This document shows positions 9,916-23,900 of a DNA stretch of 64,000 bases, in pieces. Source of the stretch: Gigantopelta aegis. Its lineage: Eukaryota; Mollusca; Gastropoda; Neomphalida; Peltospiridae. The stretch covers positions 3,803,688 through 3,867,687 of the forward strand of contig NC_054701.1 of the NCBI RefSeq assembly GCF_016097555.1, in the 5' to 3' direction. Numbering within the stretch: the stretch's first letter is position 1; each line of letters starts with the position of its first letter. Below the pieces are notes generated by a model, which worked only from the letters and a program-made list of their open reading frames with translations, was not told the origin of the DNA and searched no databases. Made by a program: the position numbers and the translations under genes.

Positions 9916-11835
9916 GCTTGATAGCATTAAATTATTTATTAGTAAAACAACAAAATCATTCAACCAACGTTTTAACAGTTTGCAATCCGATTCTTCCATT
10001 TAAAAAACTAATTTTACACAAGTAAAAACATTTATGGGCAATTTGTACGATGTTTCCTGGGTTGATTTAACAGTGTGATGGAATAAAACGCCAGTAGGCA
10101 GGTGGAGGCGTACGTTGGTGCCAAAACGAGTTACAACAATATTTTTTTTAATCTTCTGGTTGAACAGGTTTGAAACGGGAACAAAAATTTGCTGGGAAAC
10201 AGATAGGCATAAAGCAGTTTCCTTTAGGTGTGTGTTTCAGGCACCATCAAGGGATGCATTGCCCCAATGGAAGTAGATGCAGCCCGACCCTCAAATAAAT
10301 CATTTCAGGGCTCAGTTGACCAGGCAACATTTCGAATTGGGATGGGTACCCGAAACACTCAGTCCCCAGTTGCAACTGGGAAAGTTAGTTGAAACTAGTA
10401 CCTTTCCAGCTACTCCAGTTAAGTACCACGACTCAGGTTCTGGTTGTCAGGCTATAATGTAGTATTCAAGGAGTTTCTGTTAAAGGGTTTTGCATTTGGT
10501 TTTGATGTGGGTTCTTTTTCGCCACATCAGACAAAACATTCTCAGTCATCTGAGCAGAATAAGGAACTTATAGATAGCAAAATGGAAAAAAGAATTATCG
10601 GCAGGTAGATTTGTTGGGCCTTTCAGTGAACCCCCTTTTAATAATTTTTTGGTGTCTCCTCTTGGTTTGGTTGAGAAGAAGACTCAAGATACTTTCCGTA
10701 TGATTCATAATCTTTCTACCCCAAAGGGATATTCTATCAATGATGGTATTGGCCCAGACAGTTCATGTGTTACTTATTCGTCAATTCAAGATGCCATTCG
10801 TTTTATCAAATCATTGGAAAAATGTTGTTTTATGGCTAAGACCGACATTGCGAATGCCTTTAGGTTATTACCTATCAGACCAGCTCAACACCACTTGTTC
10901 GGTTTTCAATGGAAGGAATTCTATTATTATGACAGAAACCTACCAATGGATCGTAGCTCTAGTTGTCAATTGTTTGAGAAATTTAGTTCCAGTTTAGAAT
11001 GGATATTAAAAAATAGGTTAGGGATTAACGAGGTCATGCATTACTTAGATGATTTTTTAAATTTTGAATAAGTGCCATAATAAGTATTCTGAAAAGTTGG
11101 CACGATTGGAGAGGACTTTTAATGATATCGGTATCCCTATTGCTAAAGAAAAAACTTGTTCTGCAGTGGTTATGTCTTTTTTAGGATATGAATTAGACTG
11201 AAAAAATGGAAGTCCGCTTACCTGTTAATAAATTAGATAAGTGCCAACATATTATCTCAAAGCATTTAACAAAAGAAAAAATTACATTACGAGAACTGCA
11301 GTCAATAATAGGGACACTTAACTTTGCATGTGCAGTTATTATTCCAGGCAGGGCCTTTTAAGACGAATCATTAACCTGACAATTGGTGTCAAGCAGCCAA
11401 ACCATCATATTAGAATTTCTCAATCAATGAGAGAGGACTTGAGAATGTGGTGCTCCTTCCTACGAAATTACAATGGGAAATCTTTATTTTTAGAGGATAG
11501 ATGGTTAACTTCTGAAACTTTAAAATTCTACACTGATGCCAGTTCATCTATAGGCTATGGTGCAGTCATGGGGTCAAGTGGGTTTTCTGGAATATAGAAT
11601 GAAGAATGGAAGCTTCAGGGAATTACTCTATTGGAGCTTTACCCAATAGTTTTGGCAGAAAGAATTTGGGCACAAGTCTTGCCAACAAGTGTATATATTT
11701 CCATACAGACAATAAAGCATTAGTATTATATTAAAGAAGCAAACGTATGGAGTTCAACATTCTATTTAAATCTCGTCGTGTATGGTTTGTCCAACCAACA
11801 GGCCGACGCTCTCTCCAGACAGAGAATCGAACAAA

Positions 11836-12100
11836 TGAATGAATGAATGAATGAATGTTTAACGACACCCCAGCACGAAAAATACATCGGCTATTGGGTG
11901 TCAAACTATGATAAGGCACACAAATAAGGTGATGATCAACATCAATATAAAAATTCAAGATTTAAATAAAAAACAGTGTAAAGAACTGTGCACAAATACA
12001 AATATCACAGATAGATACTGACTTTTACTCAAAATTTCAATTTGTGCTGTATTGGCCATTCTCAAAGAGAATGTTACACCCCTGCACCACGGTGAGGTTA
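11836..12100 (-). mobile_element. LINE-end element inserted in the DIRS-like element
   Basis: A GAATG tail (CATT on the minus strand) is followed by TTTAACGACACCCCAGCACG and the usual LINE 3' sequence up to CACCACGGTGAGGTTA. It resembles the short elements at 7669 and 44092, but lacks the outermost bases on the right. Confidence 0.65.
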
Positions 12101-13360
12101 TGTTCAAGCAAATGACACCGCAGGCAGATCAGTATCCGGTTCACATTCCTCCACTTCCAACCTTGCAAGAGTAAAGGAACAATTATCTGGTTTGTTACAA
12201 GGGATTTTGACCAGGGATTCAGTCCATTGCTACCAACGGGCTTTTAATTTGTATCGCATATTCGCTGGAGATTTATCGCTTTCAATTAACCTGCCTCTGT
12301 CAGTCACACACATTGCATTATTCATAGCATTTTTGAATTCAAGGAATTATGCTGCAGCAACTATAGCAACTTACATATCTGCCATAGCATTTGTACATTA
12401 TCTACAAAGGCTCCCGGATCCGTCTTCGTCATTTTAATACAAAAATTATTACAGGTCTGTCGAAAAATTTGTACCATTTCAGATACGCGTTTACCGATAA
12501 CAAAAGATATACTTCATAAATTATTACAGGCTGTTTATATGACTTCTCCTTTCATATACTTTCAGACAATGTTTCGGGCCATGTTTGCTCTAGCATTTTA
12601 TACTTTTCTTCGGATTGGCGAAATTAGTCAGTAGTAGTTGTGATACAAATGTCCTGCATTTAGCAAATATTTCATTTAATGATGAAACCTTCCAGGTCAA
12701 ATTTGTAAGTTTCAAACATTCGAAGGGTCGTGTTTTTACGTTAACAGTTTGCAAACAAGATGAACCCGCATATTGCCCATACAACATTTTGAAGCAATAT
12801 TTAACATTACGCGGAACAAACCCGGGCCCTTTGGTTTTGCATAAAAATCTACTACCAGTCTCCAGAGAGGAATTCAAGCATCGTTTGAATATGTCACTTA
12901 GGTTTTGTGGTTTAGACACTAAACTTTTCAAATCTCATAGTTTCCGAATTGGTGCTACTACCGAATGTGCCACTCGTGGCATGTCAGATGCTTCAATCCG
13001 TGTATTAGGACGGTGGAATTCAGATGCCTTCAAGAAATATATTAGAGTAGGGAGCCAAATTTCCATTGTTTTCTGGTTCGAGGGTTCTCAACCAGTTAAT
13101 TTCCACATAATATTCACCGGATTTACCCTATTCTATGTACACTTAAATGCTTGTCTAGACCTTGAGTTTGCTTCACTATTGCAAATTGGACTATTGATTA
13201 ATTGTGGGCAAGTATAGCTTTAAATTGAATTCCATCTGTTCACTCCCCTGCTTAAAGATACTCATTTGTATCTTTAGTGTTCGAATAGTTTTATTAGATG
13301 ATACTATTAGCTTAATGTTTTAATATTTTATGTTTGTTCTATTCACTAAATTAAACATTG

Positions 13361-13745
13361 AGCAAAGTGTGTTTCCATTTTTCTGCCGAATGTTTTATGT
13401 TATTCAGGTTCGTGGGTGCACAACCTGTCCATGACTTGTTAAAGCTATATGTTGTTTTTAAATGTTGGTTAATTCTATATATTGTTTTTATTTATTAATG
13501 TATACATAGAGCAAAGTGTCTTTCTATTTATGCTGCGGGACATGCTATGTTATTCAGGTTTGTGGGTACACAACCTGTCCAATACTTGTTAAAGATATAT
13601 ATTGGTTTTAAATGTTGGTTAATTTAAATATGCTAGTTTTATTTTCTAATCTAGTCACCGAGCAAAGTGTTTTTCTATTTATGCTCGGGGGAAAGTTTTA
13701 TATTATTCAGGTTTGTGGGTGCACAACCTGTCCAAGACTTGTTAA
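13361..13745 (+). repeat. Tandem repeat of about 150 bp at the DIRS-like tail
   Basis: AGCAAAGTGT starts units at 13361, 13510 and 13661. Each unit carries GGGTGCACAACCTGTCC or a close variant. A degenerate relative (CAGGTTTGTGGGTTCACAA) lies near 14009. It may be part of the terminal repeats of the element. Confidence 0.7.
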
Positions 13746-13780
13746 AGCAAAAAACACATAGACCACTGCACTGCAGTCTT

Positions 13781-15390
13781 TAATATTAGCTATATTTTAT
13801 AGTAAATGATTTCTGAGGGCATATAGAGGGAGTTGTAGAATTAATATTGTAACAATTGTTGGCATTCATGAAAACGTTTATTTCCAAAATTAAAGAAATA
13901 TTTCATGCTGCTTGCTGCTGGTTTTAGGTCAATAACCACCTAATGGACATTCTGAATCTGTCATTGTCACACAGGCAAGGAGAACGCCAAGTGCCATGTC
14001 AACAATCAGGTTTGTGGGTTCACAATCCGTGACGTTTATGCCATGAACAATCCAGGTTGTACCATTTCAAATATTCATCTTTATTAGCTCAAATCTCTTA
14101 TTTCATGTTATGTCAAAACTTGTATATATCAGGGTTGTTAATATATTACATTATATGTTTTGACTTATACCAATCTTAATCTACGGTGTAATTCCTGCCT
14201 ATGCTACATTTCATTTGGGGCTATGCGTCGACCATTAAGGAAAGTTCATGGGCTTAAATGATCGCCACATATGGCGCATTCAGCCTCAAAATCATTTCAG
14301 CGATTTAACTTTAGTATATTTTAAGCATATACACACGCATGAAATATTAAAATGTTACTATGGAAAGAAGCTAGTGCTGTATTTAAATAATAATTATTTA
14401 ACAGTTAATGTTCTCGCACTTGTGCTACAATTTCAGTTTTAATGTTAATAAATGTCACCTCAGTCGGTGGCCTAACCGACAATCTCGGCTCCGTTTTATA
14501 TTAATTATGTTGGCAGTGGGTTACATTCTGGTTGATATATTGTAATGTTTAGTTTACCAGCGTTTAAGAAATTGCACATAAAATATTTTAAGTATTGGGG
14601 TTTGACTTCCCTTCAATTAATGGGAAAGTAATATGTTCTACCATTCAAAACTATTAAAGACCAATTTTTATTATGGTTTAAATATACAATGTTATACAGA
14701 ATAACAGCTACAAATATATTTTTTAAATAAATATTTGCGATTTTTGCTATCTTATGTCAGAAACACTCGGAACACTTATTTTATTATTGCTCTAAAATTA
14801 GTCCTATAGAAAACAGTAGAATAATGAGCATTAAAAAAGGTGAATAATTTCAATTAGATATAAAAAAACATGGTTTTATTTGGTATCGTAAAGAAAAAGC
14901 AATGTTTCATATTAAATAAAAACGTTAAAACGTTCATTATTGATAAAATGCAGATTAAAAAATACATATTTTATAAAAATAGCCTATATAAAGACTTTGA
15001 TCAGTGGGAACCGTAGCAAAAGTTCTTCAAACAAATGGTATAAAGTCACTTATAAACGTTTTAATGACAAAATATGCCAAATATCGCCAGTTCGGAAAAC
15101 ATATCTCATCTTTCTACAATTTCTTTTCGTTTTAAGATTTTAATAATCGTATTTACGTCACCATCACATTAACTGTCAAACAGTTCAATACTTCAAAATA
15201 TTTACAAAATCACTGATCCATAGTTCAAATACAATTCTAAAAAGGTACATTTTTGAAACCGTCCCTGTGCCAGAGGCCATATATAAAACTTGAAAAAGGG
15301 TAATCACTCTCACAACTTTGAATGCTTTTCAAATGTGGTTAGCTCCCATGGATAAACATGCATACCAACACTAAACATGACTATCAACAC
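13781..15390. other. Spacer with no recognised gene
   Basis: AT-rich sequence. Apart from the degenerate relative of the DIRS-tail repeat near 14009, I see no repeat family shared with the rest of the window. Short open frames at 14248-14442 and 14940-15143 are of chance length and composition. Confidence 0.45.
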
Positions 15391-15483
15391 CCGCCTCGGT
15401 GGCGCAGTGGTTAAACCATCGGACTACAGGCTGGTAGGTACAGGGTTCGCAGCCCGGTAGCGGTTCCAACTCAGAGCGAGTTC
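15391..15483 (+). mobile_element. SINE head fragment
   Basis: It starts CCCGCCTCGGTGGCGCAGTG and continues through CTACAGGCTGGTAGGTACAG to CAGAGCGAGTT. It is cut off by the TTAA-flanked MITE that begins at 15484, whose insertion at TTAA here splits or truncates it. Confidence 0.75.
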
Positions 15484-15846
15484 TTAAAGGGACATTCCAG
15501 AGTTTGCTGCACTTTTTATGATGTTATCCACCAACAAAGACTTTTTAACGATTGTAATTACATATCAAATATATTTTTCTGCATAAAATATTAGTGGCTG
15601 TATATTAAACGTGTTTCTGATCGTTCTAATATTTGTACTAGGTTAAATTTCATTTTACTTCCAAAAATAAAAGACAAAATCCAGTTTGGGCTTCTTACAA
15701 ATATTTACACGACCAGAAACACATTGAATATACAGACACTGATATTCTAAACCAGAAAATATTTTTACTATGTAAGTTTAATCGTAGGAATATTTTATTT
15801 GTCGGAAATACCTTAAAATGCAGCAAACTCAGGAATGTCCCTTTAA
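15484..15846 (+). mobile_element. TTAA-flanked MITE, family 1
   Basis: It is a 363-bp element bounded by TTAA on both sides, with inverted ends AGGGACATTCC...GAGTTTGCTGCA and TGCAGCAAACTCAGGAATGT followed by CCCT. TTAA target use fits piggyBac-type elements, but no transposase is present, so the superfamily is uncertain. Other copies lie at 16234, 37066, 43307 and 59072. Confidence 0.75.
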
Positions 15847-16233
15847 TTATTTTAAATGTCGACTTATATATGTGTTATACTGCGCTCCAATCGACTCGTG
15901 CTTATAATAGCTGGTTCCTCCACGATGACGTCTCCAGTCGTGAATGTTGTTTTAATCACGTCGGAAGTCATGTTCACCAGTGGAGGATGAAAACATGTTT
16001 CTATTTTCATGACTTGACTTTAGGCGGCTTTAAAAACACAACTATTTACAAAATAGTATTTATGGATTTACAAGGCAGTATGTGACGAAAATAAATCTTA
16101 TTATTTAAACCAAAAGTAAGGTAGCCGAATTGTAATTACTAGTAACACGTTGAAGCCTGGTAGATATTACCACAATGCTTTTATTTAACATTTAATGAGT
16201 ACTGGAATTTAAATGCATATCTTAGCAGTGCCA

Positions 16234-16782
16234 TTAAAGGGACATTCCTGAGTTTGCTGCAATGTTTAAGATGTTATCGACTAACAGACTTTTTAACGAT
16301 TGTAATTACATATCAAATATATTTTTCTGCATAAAATATTAGTGGCTGTATATTAAACGTGTTTCTGATCGTTCTAATATTTGTACTAGGTTAAATTTCA
16401 ATTTATTTCCTAAAATATATGTTTTCGTACGTACAAAATTATTTGAAGACAAAATCCAGTTTGGGCTTCTTACAAATATTAAGACGACCAGAAACACACT
16501 GATATTCTAAACAAGAAAATATATTTAATATAAAAGTTTAATCATAAAACTATTTTATTAGTCGGAAACATCTTACAATGCAGCAAACTCAGGAATGTCC
16601 CTTTAAGAGAAACATCTTACAATGCAGCAAACTCAGGAATGTCCCTTTAAGAGAAACATCTTACAATGCAGCAAACTCAGGAATGTCCCTTTAAGAGAAA
16701 CATCTTACAATGCAGCAAACTCAGGAATGTCCCTTTAAGAGAAACATCTTACAATGCAGCAAACTCAGGAATGTCCCTTTAA
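16234..16782 (+). mobile_element. TTAA-flanked MITE with amplified right end
   Basis: The body matches the 15484 copy and reaches its normal right end at 16606. The right-terminal 44 bp, including the inverted repeat and TTAA, are then repeated four more times, ending at 16650, 16694, 16738 and 16782. Confidence 0.85.
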
Positions 16783-16849
16783 AGACTGATTACACTAATT
16801 ACATTTCCAACTACTTTGAATGCACACAACCTAATAGGAAAAAGGAAAC

Positions 16850-17776
16850 GAATAAACACTCATTATTGTAGCAAATAACTGAACTGTAGAACACTCATTA
16901 TTGTAGCAAATAACTGAACTGTGTAGAACACTCATTATTGTAGCAAATAACTGAACTGTGTACAACACTCATTATTGTAGCAAATAACTGAACTGTGTAC
17001 AACTCATTATTATATCAATGCAAATAACTGAACTGTGTACAACACTCATTATTGTAGCAAATAACTGAACTGTGTAGAACACTCATTATTATATCAATGC
17101 AAATAACTGAACTGTGTACAACACTCATTATTATATCCATGCAAATAACTGAACTGTGTACAGCACTCATTATTATATCAATGCAAATAACTGAACTGTG
17201 TACAACACTCATTATTATATCAATGCAAATAACTGAACTGTGTACAACACTCATTATTGTAGCAAATAACTGAACTGTGTAGAACACTCATTATTATATC
17301 AATGCAAATAACTGAACTGTGTACAACACTCATTATTATATCAATGCAAATAACTGAACTGTGTACAGCACTCATTATTATATCAATGCAAATAACTGAA
17401 CTGTGTACAACACTCATTATTATATCAATGCAAATAACTGAACTGTGTACAACACTCATTATTGTAGCAAATAACTGAACTGTGTACAACTCATTATTAT
17501 ATCAATGCAAATAACTGAACTGTGTACAACACTCATTATTATATCAATGCAAATAACTGAAATGTGTACAGCACTCATTATTATATCAATGCAAATAACT
17601 GAACTGTGTAGAACACTCATTATCATATCAATGCAAATAACTGAACTGTGTACAACTCATTATTATATCAATGCAAATAACTGAACTGTGTACAGCACTC
17701 ATTATTATATCAATGCAAATAACTGAACTGTGTAGAACACTCATTATTATATCAATGCAAATAACTGAACTGTGTA
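16850..17776. repeat. Minisatellite with 36-41 bp units
   Basis: About two dozen units are built on AAATAACTGAACTGTGTACA plus CACTCATTATT. Two unit types alternate: a shorter one with TTGTAGCAAATAACT and a longer one with TTATATCAATGCAAATAACT. The minus-strand frames with repeated VHSSVICIDIIMS are products of the repeat, not a gene. Confidence 0.9.
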
Positions 17777-17956
17777 AAACATCCTTCAGAACCATGGTAA
17801 TGTTCCAACAGTGTCTTAACATGATGTTCTCCAAAATCAGAAATATTTAACACGTGTGGTTTTTATCACTTTTATGGAATCACAGGAAAGAAATGGTAAA
17901 TTTCTGAACTTAAAAGCAATATTATAGTATAAATGTTTCAGTTCATTATTCACAAT

Positions 17957-20900
17957 CTCATACACAAAATACACAGACACAATATTTACCGCCTGAATCA
18001 TCATACTCTGGCCACAAAATACACAGACACCATATTTACCGCCTGAATCATCATACTCTGGCCACAAAATACACAGACACCAGATTTACCGCCTGAATCA
18101 TCATACTCTGGCCACAAAATACACAGACACCAGATTTACCGCCTGAATCATCATACTCTGGCCACAAAATACACAGACACCACATTTAGCGCCTGGATCA
18201 TCATACTCTGGCCACAAAATACACAGACACCACATTTAGCGCCTGGATCATCATACTCTGGCCACAAAATACACAGACACCACATTTAGCGCCTGGATCA
18301 TCATACTCTGGCCACAAAATACACAGACACCACATTTAGCGCCTGGATCATCATACTCTGGCCACATTATGAACAGACACCACATTTACCGCCTGAATCA
18401 TCATACTCTGGCCACATTATGAACAGACACCACATTTACCGCCTGAATCATCATACTCTGGCCACATTATGAACAGACACCACATTTACCGCCTGAATCA
18501 TCATACTCTGGCCACATTATGAACAGACACCACATTTAGCGCCTGAATCATCATACTCTGGCCACAAAATACACACACCACATTTAGCGCCTGGATCATC
18601 ATACTCTGGCCACAAAATACACAGACACCACATTTAGCGCCTAGATCATCATACTCTGGCCACAAAATACACAGACACCACATTTAGCGCCTGGATCATC
18701 ATACTCTGGCCACATTATGAACAGACACCACATTTACCGCCTGAATCATCATACTCTGGCCACATTATGAACAGACACCACATTTACCGCCTGAATCATC
18801 ATACTCTGGCCACATTATGAACAGACACCACATTTACCGCCTGAATCATCATACTCTGGCCACATTATGAACAGACACCACATTTACCGCCTGAATCATC
18901 ATACTCTGGCCACATTATGAACAGACACCACATTTACCGCCTGAATCATCATACTCTGGCCACATTATGAACAGACACCACACTTACCGCCTGAATCATC
19001 ATACTCTGGCCACATTATGAACAGACACCACACTTACCGCCTGAATCATCATACTCTGGCCACATTATGAACAGACACCATACTTACCGCCTGAATCATC
19101 ATACTCTGGCCACATTATGAACAGACACCATACTTACCGCCTGAATCATCATACTCTGGCCACATTATGAACAGACACCATATTTACCGCCTGAATCATC
19201 ATACTCTGGCCACATTATGAACAGACACCATATTTACCGCCTGAATCATCATACTCTGGCCACAAAATACACAGACACCATATTTACCGCCTGAATCATC
19301 ATACTCTGGCCACATTATGAACAGACACCATACTTACCGCCTGAATCATCATACTCTGGCCACATTATGAACAGACACCATATTTAGCGCCTGAATCATC
19401 ATACTCTGGCCACATTATGAACAGACACCATATTTAGCGCCTGAATCATCATACTCTGGCCACATTATGAACAGACACCATGTGTAGCGCCTGAATCATC
19501 ATACTCTGGCCACATTATGAACAGACACCATGTGTAGCGCCTGAATCATCATACTCTGGCCACATTATGAACAGACACCATACTTAGCGCCTGAATCATC
19601 ATACTCTGGCCACATTATGAACAGACACCATACTTAGCGCCTGAATCATCATACTCTGGCCACATTATGAACAGACACCATATTTACCCCCTGAATCATC
19701 ATACTCTGGCCACATTATGAACAGACACCATATTTAGCGCCTGAATCATCATACTCTGGCCACATTATGAACAGACACCATACTTAGCGCCTGAATCATC
19801 ATACTCTGGCCACATTATGAACAGACACCATATTTACCGCCTGAATCATCATACTCTGGCCACATTATGAACAGACACCATACTTACCGCCTGAATCATC
19901 ATACTCTGGCCACAATATGAACAGACACCATACTTACCGTCTGGATCATCATACTCTGGTCCCATTATGAACAGACACCATACTTACCGCCTGGATCATC
20001 ATACTCTGGTCCCATTATGAACAGACACCATACTTACCGCCTGAATCATCATACTCTGGCCACATTATGAACAGACACCACATTTACCGCCTGAATCATC
20101 ATACTCTGGCCACATTATGAACAGACACCACATTTACCGCCTGAATCATCATACTCTGGCCACATTATGAACAGACACCATACTTACCGCCTGAATCATC
20201 ATACTCTGGCCACATTATGAACAGACACCATATTTACCGCCTGAATCATCATACTCTGGCCACATTATGAACAGACACCATATTTACCGCCTGAATCATC
20301 ATACTCTGGCCACAAAATACACAGACACCATATTTACCGCCTGAATCATCATACTCTGGCCACATTATGAACAGACACCATACTTACCGCCTGAATCATC
20401 ATACTCTGGCCACATTATGAACAGACACCATATTTAGCGCCTGAATCATCATACTCTGGCCACATTATGAACAGACACCATATTTAGCGCCTGAATCATC
20501 ATACTCTGGCCACATTATGAACAGACACCATGTGTAGCGCCTGAATCATCATACTCTGGCCACATTATGAACAGACACCATGTGTAGCGCCTGAATCATC
20601 ATACTCTGGCCACATTATGAACAGACACCATACTTAGCGCCTGAATCATCATACTCTGGCCACATTATGAACAGACACCATATTTACCCCCTGAATCATC
20701 ATACTCTGGCCACATTATGAACAGACACCATATTTAGCGCCTGAATCATCATACTCTGGCCACATTATGAACAGACACCATACTTAGCGCCTGAATCATC
20801 ATACTCTGGCCACATTATGAACAGACACCATATTTACCGCCTGAATCATCATACTCTGGCCACATTATGAACAGACACCATACTTACCGCCTGAATCATC

Positions 20901-23900
20901 ATACTCTGGCCACATTATGAACAGACACCATACTTACCGCCTGAATCATCATACTCTGGCCACAATATGAACAGACACCATACTTACCGTCTGGATCATC
21001 ATACTCTGGTCCCATTATGAACAGACACCATACTTACCGCCTGGATCATCATACTCTGGTCCCATTATGAACAGACACCATACTTACCGCCTGAATCATC
21101 ATACTCTGGCCACATTATGAACAGACACCACATTTACCGCCTGAATCATCATACTCTGGCCACATTATGAACAGACACCACATTTACCGCCTGAATCATC
21201 ATACTCTGGCCACATTATGAACAGACACCACACTTACCGCCTGAATCATCATACTCTGGCCACATTATGAACAGACACCATACTTACCGCCTGAATCATC
21301 ATACTCTGGCCACATTATGAACAGACACCATACTTACCGCCTGAATCATCATACTCTGGCCACATTATGAACAGACACCATACTTACCGCCTGAATCATC
21401 ATACTCTGGCCACATTATGAACAGACACCATATTTACCGCCTGAATCATCATACTCTGGCCACATTATGAACAGACACCATATTTACCGCCTGAATCATC
21501 ATACTCTGGCCACAAAATACACAGACACCATATTTACCGCCTGAATCATCATACTCTGGCCACATTATGAACAGACACCATACTTACCGCCTGAATCATC
21601 ATACTCTGGCCACATTATGAACAGACACCATATTTAGCGCCTGAATCATCATACTCTGGCCACATTATGAACAGACACCATATTTAGCGCCTGAATCATC
21701 ATACTCTGGCCACATTATGAACAGACACCATGTGTAGCGCCTGAATCATCATACTCTGGCCACATTATGAACAGACACCATACTTAGCGCCTGAATCATC
21801 ATACTCTGGCCACATTATGAACAGACACCATACTTAGCGCCTGAATCATCATACTCTGGCCACATTATGAACAGACACCATATTTACCCCCTGAATCATC
21901 ATACTCTGGCCACATTATGAACAGACACCATATTTAGCGCCTGAATCATCATACTCTGGCCACATTATGAACAGACACCATACTTAGCGCCTGAATCATC
22001 ATACTCTGGCCACATTATGAACAGACACCATATTTACCGCCTGAATCATCATACTCTGGCCACATTATGAACAGACACCATACTTACCGCCTGGATCATC
22101 ATACTCTGGCCACAATATGAACAGACACCATACTTACCGTCTGGATCATCATACTCTGGTCCCATTATGAACAGACACCATACTTACCGCCTGGATCATC
22201 ATACTCTGGTCCCATTATGAACAGACACCATACTTACCGCCTGGATCATCATACTCTGGTCCCATTATGAACAGACACCATACTTACCGCCTGGATCATC
22301 ATACTCTGGCCACATTATGAACAGACACCATACTTAGCGCCTGGATCATCATACTCTGGCCACATTATGAACAGACACCATACTTAGCGCCTGGATCATC
22401 ATACTCTGGCCACATTATGAACAGACACCATACTTAGCGCCTGGATCATCATACTCTGGCCACATTATGAACAGACACCATACTTAGCGCCTGGATCATC
22501 ATACTCTGGCCACATTATGAACAGACACCATACTTAGCGCCTGGATCATCATACTCTGGCCACATTATGAACAGACACCATACTTAGCGCCTGGATCATC
22601 ATACTCTGGCCACATTATGAACAGACACCATACTTAGCGCCTGGATCATCATACTCTGGCCACATTATGAACAGACACCATACTTAGCGCCTGGATCATC
22701 ATACTCTGGCCACATTATGAACAGACACCATACTTAGCGCCTGGATCATCATACTCTGGCCACATTATGAACAGACACCATACTTAGCGCCTGGATCATC
22801 ATACTCTGGCCACATTATGAACAGACACCATACTTAGCGCCTGGATCATCATACTCTGGCCACATTATGAACAGACACCATACTTAGCGCCTGGATCATC
22901 ATACTCTGGCCACATTATGAACAGACACCATATTTACCCCCTGAATCATCATACTCTGGCCACATTATGAACAGACACCATATTTAGCGCCTGAATCATC
23001 ATACTCTGGCCACATTATGAACAGACACCATACTTAGAGCCTGAATCATCATACTCTGGCCACATTATGAACAGACACCATAGTTACCGCCTGAATCATC
23101 ATACTCTGGCCACATTATGAACAGACACCATACTTACCGCCTGAATCATCATACTCTGGCCACATTATGAACAGACACCATACTTACCGCCTGAATCATC
23201 ATACTCTGGCCACAATATGAACAGACACCATACTTACCGCCTGAATCATCATACTCTGGTCCCATTATGAACAGACACCATACTTACCGCCTGGATCATC
23301 ATACTCTGGTCCCATTATGAACAGACACCATACTTACCGCCTGGATCATCATACTCTGGCCACATTATGAACAGACACCATACTTAGCGCCTGGATCATC
23401 ATACTCTGGCCACATTATGAACAGACACCATACTTAGCGCCTGGATCATCATACTCTGGCCACATTATGAACAGACACCATACTTAGCGCCTGAATCATC
23501 ATACTCTGGCCACATTATGAACAGACACCATACTTAGCGCCTGAATCATCATACTCTGGCCACATTATGAACAGACACCATATTTACCCCCTGAATCATC
23601 ATACTCTGGCCACATTATGAACAGACACCATATTTAGCGCCTGAATCATCATACTCTGGCCACATTATGAACAGACACCATACTTAGCGCCTGAATCATC
23701 ATACTCTGGCCACATTATGAACAGACACCATATTTACCGCCTGAATCATCATACTCTGGCCACATTATGAACAGACACCATACTTACCGCCTGGATCATC
23801 ATGAACAGACACCATACTTACCGCCTGGATCATCATACTCTGGCCACAATATGAACAGACACCATACTTACCGTCTGGATCATCATACTCTGGTCCCATT

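Larger units (their letters stand above)
10270..13780 (+). mobile_element. DIRS-like tyrosine-recombinase retrotransposon, broken
   Basis: Parts in order are a reverse transcriptase segment (about 10649-11190, with VEKK...FRMIHNLS and a YLDDF active-site motif), an RNase H-like segment (about 11330-11720), and a tyrosine recombinase (about 12200-13060, with HSFRIGAT and GRWNSDAFKKYI). The tail carries repeats of about 150 bp. A LINE-end element has inserted between RNase H and the recombinase. The family call rests on the RT plus recombinase pairing. It is clearly broken, with several breaks, and probably old. Both outer limits are approximate. Confidence 0.75.

Noticed and set aside
16850-18683. 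Minus-strand frames over the minisatellites as repeat-protein genes
   Set aside because: They arise from the repeat sequence, end at random unit variants, and the 50-bp unit cannot keep one frame.
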